Notes under the pieces: model-generated
What the model saw: only the letters and a program-made list of their open reading frames with translations
What the model was told of the DNA's origin: nothing
Databases searched by the model: none
NCBI RefSeq assembly: GCF_000526395.1
Contig: NZ_JAFZ01000002.1
Coordinates: forward strand, 2,501-66,500
Direction: 5' to 3'
Source: Aminobacterium mobile DSM 12262
GTDB lineage: Bacteria; Synergistota; Synergistia; Synergistales; Aminobacteriaceae
DNA length: 64,000 nucleotides
Part shown: piece by piece, positions 36,889-45,502 of the stretch
Layout: each line of letters starts with the position of its first letter
Position numbering within the stretch: the stretch's first letter is position 1
Program-made: the position numbers and the translations under genes

Positions 36889-37698
36889 CTATTGCCACAA
36901 AGAACGAATATCTTCTTGTACCCGATCAAGGATAGATCGTTTCTCTTTCTCTTCTGCGCCAAAGTAGTGGAGAAGAAGTTTATACACTTGATTCTCTTTT
37001 AAATTTCTGGAGAGATGCCCATTAATAGCTAGAGATATCTCTCCTCGCTCTTCTGAAACCACCAAAGCTATAGCATCAGATACCTCCGACACTCCAAGAG
37101 CAGCTCTATGACGAGTCCCTATCCAACGAGAAAGATCTGTATTTTCAGTTAAAGGGAGGTAGGTCCCTGCAGATATAATCATGTCTCGATCCACAATAAC
37201 AGCCCCATCATGGAGGGGGTTATCCGGCCAAAAAATAGCTATAAGAAGTTCCTGCGAAATTTCAGCATTCAATTTAACAGCCGTACTCCAGAAATCTTTC
37301 AGCCCTGTTTCTCTCTGAAGCACCATAAGTGCTCCGATTTTCTGTCCTTTAAGATACCCTAATGCACGAGTGATTTCCTGACTCAAAGCCTCAGCTCTCT
37401 TTTGAGCCCTTTTGCGTCTCCATATATTGCCTCGTCCCAATTCTTCCAACATTTTACGAAGTTCCGGTTGAAACACGATCGGGATAGCTATGATCAATAC
37501 TCCTAAAACTTTCCCCAAAAACCACGACAACGTTTTCAGTTCAAAAAACCTGGCCAGAGAAGCTACGACTCCTAATATAAGCAACCCCTTCACAAGCTGC
37601 ATTGCGCGGGTGCCGACCAGAAGCAATAAAAGGCGATGAATAATCACCGCTATAATAATTATGTCTAAAAGATCGTGCCAACGAAAAAAATCGAGCAT
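36889..37698 (-). CDS. cdaA: Diadenylate cyclase CdaA
   Basis: Makes cyclic di-AMP from two ATP. The 269 residues have three N-terminal hydrophobic segments and a DisA_N domain with the active-site motifs DGAVIV (near 165) and RHRAALG (near 197). ATG 37698 has GGAGG 7 bases ahead; the open frame runs to TTG 37731 but without a site. The PgpH-type hydrolase at 15.4 kb would complete the c-di-AMP cycle. Confidence 0.95.
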   Translation of the reverse strand: MLDFFRWHDLLDIIIIAVIIHRLLLLLVGTRAMQLVKGLLILGVVASLARFFELKTLSWFLGKVLGVLIIAIPIVFQPELRKMLEELGRGNIWRRKRAQKRAEALSQEITRALGYLKGQKIGALMVLQRETGLKDFWSTAVKLNAEISQELLIAIFWPDNPLHDGAVIVDRDMIISAGTYLPLTENTDLSRWIGTRHRAALGVSEVSDAIALVVSEERGEISLAINGHLSRNLKENQVYKLLLHYFGAEEKEKRSILDRVQEDIRSLWQ

Positions 37699-37737
37699 CC
37701 TTTTTCCTCCACTCTCAACCTGAGATGGCAAACAAAA

Positions 37738-38817
37738 TTACCTTATCATATGTACAGAAACATAGGGAGACGTGGTAAGAGCTAACATAGCACTATAATC
37801 GACAGAAAAATGGAGCCTGTCTCCAACATGCAGCTGTCGTTCAGATTCTTCTACATCAAGCACCATATGGTCACTGGTAGCTCCAAGAATCTCTATCCCC
37901 TTTTCCAGAGGAGCTAATCCCTCGATTTTAACATCTTGTCTTCCTACCGCAGTTATTGCTCGCAACCGCCATCCTCTATCTGTAAAAGCAGGGATCTCAC
38001 CGAAAGCATTGGCCATCGCCCTGCCCTGTGGCAAACTAGGTTTGCGTTTTATTTCTATTATCTCTGTCTCAAGAACCATTGTTCCCTGATGCAAATAAGG
38101 AATTACTCTCATCCCTGAGGAATCTGTCCCTAAAAATATACCTTCGCCAATACGGAGCGAATTAACACATCGAGGCATCGTCCCATCCTCCAGCAAAGAC
38201 AAGGATGAAGTTGCTCCACCAGAACAAAGCTTCATAGGATAACCCAATAGGCCTTCCAACTGCTGGGAGAGGCGCCCTAATTCCCGTAGCTTATCCGAAG
38301 AGGGTAAGATCCCTCCAAAACAGGCAAAGTTTGCTCCCACTCCCATACAGTGTACATATCGACATTTTTTAAAAGCAGCGGCTATATTCTCTAATTCATC
38401 CGGCCAAATGCCCTCCCGTAGATCCCCTAGATCAATCATCAGAAGGACTTTATAATCTTGCTTCCCATGAAAACTACATTCCTGGTCCAAGGCTCTAATT
38501 GTCTCAACCTCAGATACAACGGAACTATCGCAATATTCCACAACCTCGCTAACTTCATTTAACATCGGGGTCCGGAGCATCATAATTGGGATAGTAACAC
38601 CCATTTCTTTTTTCATACGATAGACATTCTCTATACGGCTATCTGCCACGCCTTCACACCCATTTTCCAGAAGGATTCGTACAATGTCCTTCTGTGCGCA
38701 TATCCCTTTCGTAACCCCATAAATGCCAATATTCCATTGGCGACACAAGGAAACTATCCTTGCCGCATTATGAGCTATTTTATCGTGATATACCATAAGG
38801 CGGGGCCAGAGGCTCAT
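37738..38817 (-). CDS. Alanine/ornithine racemase-like PLP enzyme
   Basis: PLP-dependent fold-III amino acid racemase of the class that includes clostridial ornithine racemase. The 359 residues carry the PLP Lys in IGIYGVTKGICA (near 37), the barrel motif VHCMGVGANFACFGG, the phosphate-site SGGATSSL and the C-terminal IRIGEG/ILGATSDHMVLD beta domain. It is unlike a canonical Alr in length and motif wording. Substrate is inferred: ornithine, with alanine or another basic amino acid possible. It stands between nfo and cdaA, 39 bases before the cdaA start. Confidence 0.85.
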   Translation of the reverse strand: MSLWPRLMVYHDKIAHNAARIVSLCRQWNIGIYGVTKGICAQKDIVRILLENGCEGVADSRIENVYRMKKEMGVTIPIMMLRTPMLNEVSEVVEYCDSSVVSEVETIRALDQECSFHGKQDYKVLLMIDLGDLREGIWPDELENIAAAFKKCRYVHCMGVGANFACFGGILPSSDKLRELGRLSQQLEGLLGYPMKLCSGGATSSLSLLEDGTMPRCVNSLRIGEGIFLGTDSSGMRVIPYLHQGTMVLETEIIEIKRKPSLPQGRAMANAFGEIPAFTDRGWRLRAITAVGRQDVKIEGLAPLEKGIEILGATSDHMVLDVEESERQLHVGDRLHFSVDYSAMLALTTSPYVSVHMIR

Positions 38818-38825
38818 AGGAATCC

Positions 38826-39668
38826 CTACCTTCCCCTTAATTTACGTAAGATTGTTAAATTCCCCTCATTTCCTATTCCATTTTGGGGCGTCTCAAGAAG
38901 AGCCGGAACATGGTCCCAGCGAGGATCGTTCACTATAAAAGAAAAAGGGGAGAGCCCTAACTCTCCGTCTCCTATATGCTGGTGCCGATCTAAGTGGCTT
39001 CCCTTTACATGTTCACTATCATTTAAATGCCAGCAACCAATACGTTCAAGTCCTATTTTGCCCATAAGAGTTGCGACAAACCGCCCATATGCCTCTTCTG
39101 TTCTGAGTTCGTGTCCCGCTGCAAAGAGATGACACGTATCAAGACATACCCCCAGTTTTTCAGTATACCCTATTCTATCTAAAACAAACTGTAATTCATC
39201 AAGAGAGCTTCCAAGTATACTTCCTTGCCCCGCCATAGTTTCAAGCAAAATTCTAACTCTCATCATAGACGTAGCATGAATAACTTCTTTAAGACTTTTT
39301 GCCAGGCGTTCCAAACCATCTTCTTTGGGTGTTCCCCGCGAAGAGCCTGGATGCACCACCAGTTCTTCCACTCCGAGCATATCGCAACGTTCCACCTCTT
39401 CTATTAAAGCAACAACACTCTTAGCCCTGGTCTCATCCGGAGAGGCTAGATTGATAAGATATGATGCGTGGACAACTACTGATTGGATGGAACTATTTTT
39501 CCACGCATGGAGGAATCTCTCTGCCCGAGAAATTGAAATCGGAGCACTATGCCATTGGAGTTGATTCTTTGAAAAAATCTGGATCGCTTCACATTCTAAA
39601 GCTTCTCCTCTTTCTATGGCATGTTCTAGCCCCCCAGCAATGGAAACATGAGCACCAATTAAAGGCAT
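38826..39668 (-). CDS. nfo: Deoxyribonuclease IV (AP endonuclease)
   Basis: Cuts DNA 5' to abasic sites in base excision repair. The 280 residues fit the Nfo family: IGAHVSIAGGLEHAIERG at the N-terminus, FSKNQLQW, VVHASYLINLASP, VHPGSSRG, LETMAGQGS, CLDTCHLFAAGHEL, HLNDSEHVKGSHLDRHQHIGDG, and a C-terminal ETPQ. The zinc ligands lie in these segments. It overlaps the NUDIX gene by 10 bases. Confidence 0.95.
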   Translation of the reverse strand: MPLIGAHVSIAGGLEHAIERGEALECEAIQIFSKNQLQWHSAPISISRAERFLHAWKNSSIQSVVVHASYLINLASPDETRAKSVVALIEEVERCDMLGVEELVVHPGSSRGTPKEDGLERLAKSLKEVIHATSMMRVRILLETMAGQGSILGSSLDELQFVLDRIGYTEKLGVCLDTCHLFAAGHELRTEEAYGRFVATLMGKIGLERIGCWHLNDSEHVKGSHLDRHQHIGDGELGLSPFSFIVNDPRWDHVPALLETPQNGIGNEGNLTILRKLRGR

Positions 39669-40264
39669 GAATACATATCTCCCTTGCGTATAAAATATAT
39701 AAATCGCCTAAGGATAAAGGCTGTTGCTCCCCAAATGATCCTCCCATCTGGGAGGGTATATTGAGGTGTCTCAAAAATTTTGCCATTATCGTGAAGGACC
39801 CGATAAGTCTGAGAATTATCTGGGATAGAATCAAGAGACCACAAAGCAAAGTCCGCCACTTCTCCAGGAGAAAAACGCAAGTCGCTCAATGGTGATCGAC
39901 CCCGAATAACTCCCGCAACAGGATAAATGGTAAATCCACTTTTCACGGTGTGTTGAGGGCTCATTATACATACTGGTTGAACAAATTGAGGGGAGAGCCC
40001 TATCTCTTCCTCTGTTTCCCGAAGAGCTGTCTCTAAAGGACCTCTATCATTAACCTCTCGTTCTCCCCCCGGGAAACACATTTCTCCTCCATGATCTTTC
40101 AAGAAAAGAGGGCGTTCCAAGAACAACACCTGCACATCTTTCCCTTTCTTAAAGAGAGGAACGAGTACAGCACTCAAACGATCTTTATGCAGGGGAAATT
40201 CCTCCCATCTCGGGAAAGAAGCCGCCATAAAGCTATATGCTCTATTTCCCTCTGTACTTTTCAT
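39659..40264 (-). CDS. NUDIX hydrolase, CoA-pyrophosphatase type
   Basis: Probably cleaves CoA or a related nucleotide diphosphate. The 201 residues carry the NUDIX box in FPGGEREVNDRGPLETALRE followed by TEEEIGL, of the CoA-type wording (FPGG...D...TALRE). The N-terminus (about 35 residues) and C-terminus are not diagnostic. It lies 13 bases after pyk and overlaps nfo. The substrate is inferred from the box wording only. Confidence 0.88.
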   Translation of the reverse strand: MKSTEGNRAYSFMAASFPRWEEFPLHKDRLSAVLVPLFKKGKDVQVLFLERPLFLKDHGGEMCFPGGEREVNDRGPLETALRETEEEIGLSPQFVQPVCIMSPQHTVKSGFTIYPVAGVIRGRSPLSDLRFSPGEVADFALWSLDSIPDNSQTYRVLHDNGKIFETPQYTLPDGRIIWGATAFILRRFIYFIRKGDMYSCL

Positions 40265-40277
40265 TAAGATATTTTCC

Positions 40278-42029
40278 TTATGCTCTCAATCGAACGCTGC
40301 CAGCATATACAACGCCTCGCACCCCATCTACTGTTACAGCCATACCGTCATGAAGGGTGGCAAGGGCATCTGCTGCACTCACCACACAAGGTATGCCAAG
40401 TTCAAGAGCTACGATAGCTGCATGACTGGTAAGCCCTCCCTGTTCCGTTATAATAGCAGCGGCTTTCCCCATAGCTGGAACAAAATCTTTATCTGTTTGC
40501 TCTACCACAAGAATATCCCCTTGTCGCATTTTTTGATTCGCTTCTTCCGCCGAGCGGGCTGTCCGGACAAATCCATACGCTTCTTTCTTAAGAAGAGAGA
40601 GCCCCTTCACCAAAATGTGGCCCACTGTATGGACCTGTAACATATTGGTAGTGCCAGGAATGCCCATGGGGACTCCAGCTGTAACTACAACCAAGTCTCC
40701 TTCCTTGACAAATCCCCCTTCAAGAGCAGCAGACAGAGCATTATCCACAGCTTGCCCCTGATCATTGATTTCCCCTACCAAAAGAGGTTCCACTCCCCAA
40801 TATAAAGAAAGCTCACGCCATGTTCGCAAAACGGGAGTCGCTCCCACAATAATACAGGGAGGACGGTGCTTGCTCACCATTTGAGCAGAACTTCCACTTC
40901 GGGTCAAAGAGAGAATAGCGGCGGCCCTCATCTCCCGAGCCACTTCTACAGAGGCTCCGCTCACAGCATCAGGAACTCCTGCGCTAAGCTGCTCTCGATG
41001 TAAAGGGTGTTGCCATAAATCCAAATCTTTTTCTACTCTGGATACAATACGATACATGGTTTCCACAGAAGGGAGAGGATATGCCCCTTTCGCAGTCTCC
41101 CCCGACAACATAACAGCATCTGCCCCATCTAGAACTGCATTTGCAACATCGCTGGCTTCTGCTCGAGTAGGGCGTGGGTTTCTAATCATAGAATCAAGCA
41201 TTTGCGTAGCCACAATGACAGCTTTCCCGCGAGATTGACAGAGATCTATAATCTCCTTCTGAACTAAAGGAACTTCTTCTGTAGGAATTTCGACTCCAAG
41301 ATCTCCCCTAGCTATCATAACTCCATCTACTACATCTAAAATTTCGTGAATAGAGTCTACAGCCTGGCGGGTCTCTATCTTAGCAATGATTTTCATCACG
41401 CCGCCAGCTTCTTCTATAACCCGCCGAACATCCATAATATCCTTCTGGTTTTTAACAAAGGAAACTGCAATATATTCTAATTTATTCTCTAATCCCCAAT
41501 GTATATCGGCCTTATCCTTATCCGATAGAGCAGGTAGAGATATCTTAGCTCCAGGAATATTAACCCCTTTCCTTTCTCCAAGCTCTCCACCTACAATAAC
41601 CTTGCAATGGACATCAAGCCCAGAGATTCTCTGAACCCTGAGATGAAGAGTTCCATCATCTATAAAAATATCTTGACCTGGAGTAACTTCTTCTGACAAA
41701 GCTGGATAATAAACGGTTACTTCGTTTTCATTACCGTCTACCTCTCTGGTGGTCAGGATTATATCTTGACCTTTTTTCAAAAAGGCAGAACCCCCACGAA
41801 GAGTTCCGGTCCTAATCTCCGGTCCTTTCGTATCTAGAAGCGTTGCTATAGGGCGTCCCCTGTCTCTTTCCACTTTCCGGATAAGATCAAGTCGTGCTTT
41901 ATGCTCTTCATAAGAGCCATGGCTGAAGTTAAATCGAGCGACATTCATACCCGCTTCCGCCATAGCGTAAAGCATTTCATAACTAGAGCAAGCCGGTCCA
42001 ATAGTACAGACAATTTTAACTTTTTTCAT
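40278..42029 (-). CDS. pyk: Pyruvate kinase with C-terminal PEP-utilizer domain
   Basis: Last step of glycolysis, PEP + ADP to pyruvate + ATP. The 583 residues exceed the ~475 of the core enzyme. The core shows KIVCTIGPACSS, NFSHGSYEEH, LDTKGPEIRTG, the active-site IIAKIETRQAV, MIARGDLGVEIP and MLSGETAKGAYP. After about residue 480 comes a PEP-utilizer swivel domain with GGLTSHAAIVALELGIP (H536), the type found in Bacillus Pyk. It lies directly downstream of dnaE (41 bases). Start after AAAGGGG/GAAGG. Confidence 0.96.
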   Translation of the reverse strand: MKKVKIVCTIGPACSSYEMLYAMAEAGMNVARFNFSHGSYEEHKARLDLIRKVERDRGRPIATLLDTKGPEIRTGTLRGGSAFLKKGQDIILTTREVDGNENEVTVYYPALSEEVTPGQDIFIDDGTLHLRVQRISGLDVHCKVIVGGELGERKGVNIPGAKISLPALSDKDKADIHWGLENKLEYIAVSFVKNQKDIMDVRRVIEEAGGVMKIIAKIETRQAVDSIHEILDVVDGVMIARGDLGVEIPTEEVPLVQKEIIDLCQSRGKAVIVATQMLDSMIRNPRPTRAEASDVANAVLDGADAVMLSGETAKGAYPLPSVETMYRIVSRVEKDLDLWQHPLHREQLSAGVPDAVSGASVEVAREMRAAAILSLTRSGSSAQMVSKHRPPCIIVGATPVLRTWRELSLYWGVEPLLVGEINDQGQAVDNALSAALEGGFVKEGDLVVVTAGVPMGIPGTTNMLQVHTVGHILVKGLSLLKKEAYGFVRTARSAEEANQKMRQGDILVVEQTDKDFVPAMGKAAAIITEQGGLTSHAAIVALELGIPCVVSAADALATLHDGMAVTVDGVRGVVYAGSVRLRA

Positions 42030-42070
42030 CCTTCAGACCCCTTTCACAATACAGCGCTTCTCTTCCAATT

Positions 42071-45000
42071 TTAACAGCACACTTTATAAGCTTCTTCCGA
42101 CAGAAGGGGAGCAAAGCCCTTTTCTTTTACACTAGGACCGTCCACTTTTACTCCATCTAAAAGAATTACAGCACTACCAACCCCATTCCGGACTTCAAGA
42201 AGTACTGGAGAGTGACCCGGAAAACTTTTGAGGGACCGGAAGAAACCTTTTAACGCATCCATGGGGAAAAGAGATGCTTCAAGAACAATACGAACATAGG
42301 GAGACACGTTCTGCTGAGCTTCCTGAAGAGAAACAACATCTCGAGCTATAACACTGTTTTCTCCCCGCTCGTTAAGAGTTCCACGAATAATGCAAATATT
42401 TCCAGCCTCTATATTCCCTTTTATGGAAGCCCATGTTTTAGGAAAACAAATAACCTCCACCTTTGACTCTGCATCTTCTAATTCCAAGATTCCCATAGGA
42501 TCTCCCTTTCGGGTATATTTTTCCTGAACAGAGAGGATCATCCCACCTATCTGTGGACACTGATTCCTCCCTCTCCAATATTTCAAATCGCTGATCCGAC
42601 ACGTACAGTATCGGGAAACTAAAGGTTCATATTGAGCAAAAGGATGCCCTGATATATAGAGTCCCACAACTTCTTTTTCCATATCTAGCCGTTCATAGAT
42701 GCTGAATTCTTCTATATCCGGAAGTTCTGGCTCGACTTCTACTCCATCCTCACAATCGTCAAAGAGACTGAGAAGGGAACACTGATTCTTTTCTTCATTT
42801 TGTCTTTGAGCCAAAGAAATGAAATCAGGCAAAGCTTCCAGCAACTGATGTCTATTCTGAGAAAGATCATCAAAAGCTCCGGCTTTAATGAGGTTCTCAA
42901 TAACTGACTTATTGACCGTTCTTAAATCCACACGACAGACAAAATCCCATAAAGAGGAAAAAGCCTTACCGCTATCTCGTGCTTTTAATATAGCCTCTAC
43001 CGCAGTATGACCCGCTTTAGCCACAGCTCCCAGACCAAAACGGACCACTTCTCCTACAGCGGTAAATGATTCCATGGACGAATTAACGTCTGGGGGAAGG
43101 ACTTCTATGCCCGAATTGCGAACTTCACGGACGTAGCTTGCCATAACATCTTTCTTTGAACCAATCTGGCTTGATAGATAGGCGGCCATAAACTCAGACC
43201 GATAGTTACATTTTAAATACGCCGTTTGGTAGCTGATCAAAGCATAGGCAGCGCTATGAGATTTATTAAAACCATACCCGGCAAACTCTTGAATAATATC
43301 GAAAATTTCTTCGGATTTTTTCTTGGCCACTCCATGTTGGGCACAGCCCTCCACAAATTTTATCCGTTGCTGCTCCATAACCTCTACTTTTTTCTTCCCC
43401 ATAGCGCGCCTTAAAAGGTCGGCCTCACCGAGAGTGTATCCTGCTAACTTAGCTGCACACTGCATAACCTGCTCCTGGTAAAGGATAACTCCATATGTTT
43501 CTTTTAGCACCTCAGATAAGGCTGGGTGAAGATACTCTACAGAAGCCCGGCCATGCTTTCGTTCTACATATTGGTCTACCATGCCACTACCTAACGGGCC
43601 CGGACGATAGAGCGCCAATACTGCTATCAGGTCTTCAAAACAGTCCGGCTTCATCTTTCGAAGAAGCTGACGCATTCCTGTAGATTCAAGCTGAAAGACC
43701 CCAAGAGTGTCGCCTCTTTGCAACATGGAATATGTCTCGGAATCATTGAGAGGGATACGGTTCAGATCTGGCGCTGGTTTCCCATTGAGGCGGATATTTT
43801 CCACTGCTTCCTCAAGAACAGACAGGGTTTTCAATCCTAAAAAATCCATCTTTACAAGCCCCAGCTTTTCTATGGGCTCCATGGGATATTGGGTAACTAT
43901 CTGATCATCACCAATTTTGCGAACTGGGACAAGATCAGTAATAGGCATTGGCGTAATAACAACTCCAGCGGCATGTTGTGAGCAGTGGCGAGCAAGTCCT
44001 TCTATTTTAGAGGCACTATCAAGTAACCTCTTCACCGCTAAATCGCTATGAACAACTTCTTGAAGATCTGAACTCTGTTCCAGGGCTTCTGGTATGGATT
44101 TAACGCCTTCCGGTATAAGTTTGGCTATTTTATCTACATCGCCATAAGGCATGCCAAGCGCTCTTCCAACGTCTCGAACAGCCGCCTTGCTTTTCATTCG
44201 GTCAAATGTAATGATCTGTGAAACTCTGTCCGCTCCATATTTTTGCACAATGTAGTGCAGCAATTCTTCTCGGCCTTTATCAGATACGTCAGTATCAATA
44301 TCGGGCATACTGATTCGTTCGGGGTTTAAAAAGCGTTCGAAGAGGAGGTTATATTTTAAAGGATCCAATTCCGTAATCCTCAAGCAATAAGCTACAAGAG
44401 AACCAGCAGCAGACCCTCGGCCTGGGCCTATAGGAATGGCAAGATTCTTTGCTGCCCTTATAATTCCAGCAACAATAAGAAAATATCCTGCAAATCCCAT
44501 TTTTTTAATGATTGAAAGCTCGTATTTAAGTCGTTCACTATATTCTTCGGGAACTAGGTTCGTGCTAAGGCGCTCTTTTAAACCGGCCCATGCTTCTTTT
44601 TCCAAGTTAGATTCAAGGGTTTCACCCTCAGGAAGGTCAAAGCTTGGCAGTTTGTAATCTCGAGTTCCTAATTCAAAACGTACAGAACATCGCTCTGCAA
44701 TAGCTACCGTGTTATCCAGTGCGTCAGGAAGATCTCCACCGAGCAGCCTCTCCATCTCTTCTGGCGAGCGAAGATAGAAATCATTAGTGGAGAAACTCAT
44801 CCGATCTTGATCGTTTATAGTTGCGTTCGTCTGAACACATAAGAGAATCTCATGCCAATCATAATCTTCCTCATTTAAATAGTGAGCATCATTAGTAGCC
44901 ACTAAATTAAAGCCATTTTTCCGCGCCATCTCTACTAAAGCTCTATTTATGACGGCCTGCTCAGGAATTCGGTTATACATAATCTCAAGAAAGAAATTGT

Positions 45001-45502
45001 CAGCTCCCATAATATCTCGATACATTTCTGCTCGACTTAGCGCTTCTTTTTCTTTCCCTTCCAAGATCAGTTGAGGAATTTCACCTGCAATACAAGCCGA
45101 AGACGCTATAATTCCGCTACTGTAACGGGAGAGAAGATCGTGGTCGATTCTTGGCTTGTAGTAAAATCCATCTGTATTGGCGATGGAAACCAATTTAACT
45201 AAATTATCGTACCCCTGCTGGTTTTCTGCCAAGAGGAGGAGGTGGAAATTCTTGCCCTTCCTCTCTCTGGACGTATGTCCATCAGGATCTACGTACACTT
45301 CGCAGCCAATAATAGGTTTTATTCCAGCAGCTAAACACTTATCATAAAATTCAACGGCACCATACATCGTTCCATGGTCAGTGAGAGCTACTGCTGGCAT
45401 GCCCCAGGAAGCAACCTTTTCTGCTAGTTCTCCGCAACGAATGGCACCGTCAAGAAGGCTATACTCGCTATGAACATGTAAATGTACAAAGGGGCGTGTC
45501 AT
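42071..45502 (-). CDS. dnaE: DNA polymerase III subunit alpha
   Basis: Replicative polymerase catalytic subunit, 1143 residues, DnaE (not PolC) type. The N-terminal PHP domain retains HLHVHSEYSLLDG and LTDHGTMYG, so its metal ligands look intact, unlike E. coli. The palm has PDIDTDVSDKGRE and VKMDFLGLKTL; GPGRGSAAGSLVAYCL and the helix-hairpin region FAGYGFNKSHSAAYALISYQTAY follow. The C-terminal OB fold (about 990-1060: GGMILSVQEKYTRKGDPMG) and a tail complete it. ATG overlaps the dnaX stop by 4 bases. Confidence 0.97.
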   Translation of the reverse strand: MTRPFVHLHVHSEYSLLDGAIRCGELAEKVASWGMPAVALTDHGTMYGAVEFYDKCLAAGIKPIIGCEVYVDPDGHTSRERKGKNFHLLLLAENQQGYDNLVKLVSIANTDGFYYKPRIDHDLLSRYSSGIIASSACIAGEIPQLILEGKEKEALSRAEMYRDIMGADNFFLEIMYNRIPEQAVINRALVEMARKNGFNLVATNDAHYLNEEDYDWHEILLCVQTNATINDQDRMSFSTNDFYLRSPEEMERLLGGDLPDALDNTVAIAERCSVRFELGTRDYKLPSFDLPEGETLESNLEKEAWAGLKERLSTNLVPEEYSERLKYELSIIKKMGFAGYFLIVAGIIRAAKNLAIPIGPGRGSAAGSLVAYCLRITELDPLKYNLLFERFLNPERISMPDIDTDVSDKGREELLHYIVQKYGADRVSQIITFDRMKSKAAVRDVGRALGMPYGDVDKIAKLIPEGVKSIPEALEQSSDLQEVVHSDLAVKRLLDSASKIEGLARHCSQHAAGVVITPMPITDLVPVRKIGDDQIVTQYPMEPIEKLGLVKMDFLGLKTLSVLEEAVENIRLNGKPAPDLNRIPLNDSETYSMLQRGDTLGVFQLESTGMRQLLRKMKPDCFEDLIAVLALYRPGPLGSGMVDQYVERKHGRASVEYLHPALSEVLKETYGVILYQEQVMQCAAKLAGYTLGEADLLRRAMGKKKVEVMEQQRIKFVEGCAQHGVAKKKSEEIFDIIQEFAGYGFNKSHSAAYALISYQTAYLKCNYRSEFMAAYLSSQIGSKKDVMASYVREVRNSGIEVLPPDVNSSMESFTAVGEVVRFGLGAVAKAGHTAVEAILKARDSGKAFSSLWDFVCRVDLRTVNKSVIENLIKAGAFDDLSQNRHQLLEALPDFISLAQRQNEEKNQCSLLSLFDDCEDGVEVEPELPDIEEFSIYERLDMEKEVVGLYISGHPFAQYEPLVSRYCTCRISDLKYWRGRNQCPQIGGMILSVQEKYTRKGDPMGILELEDAESKVEVICFPKTWASIKGNIEAGNICIIRGTLNERGENSVIARDVVSLQEAQQNVSPYVRIVLEASLFPMDALKGFFRSLKSFPGHSPVLLEVRNGVGSAVILLDGVKVDGPSVKEKGFAPLLSEEAYKVCC

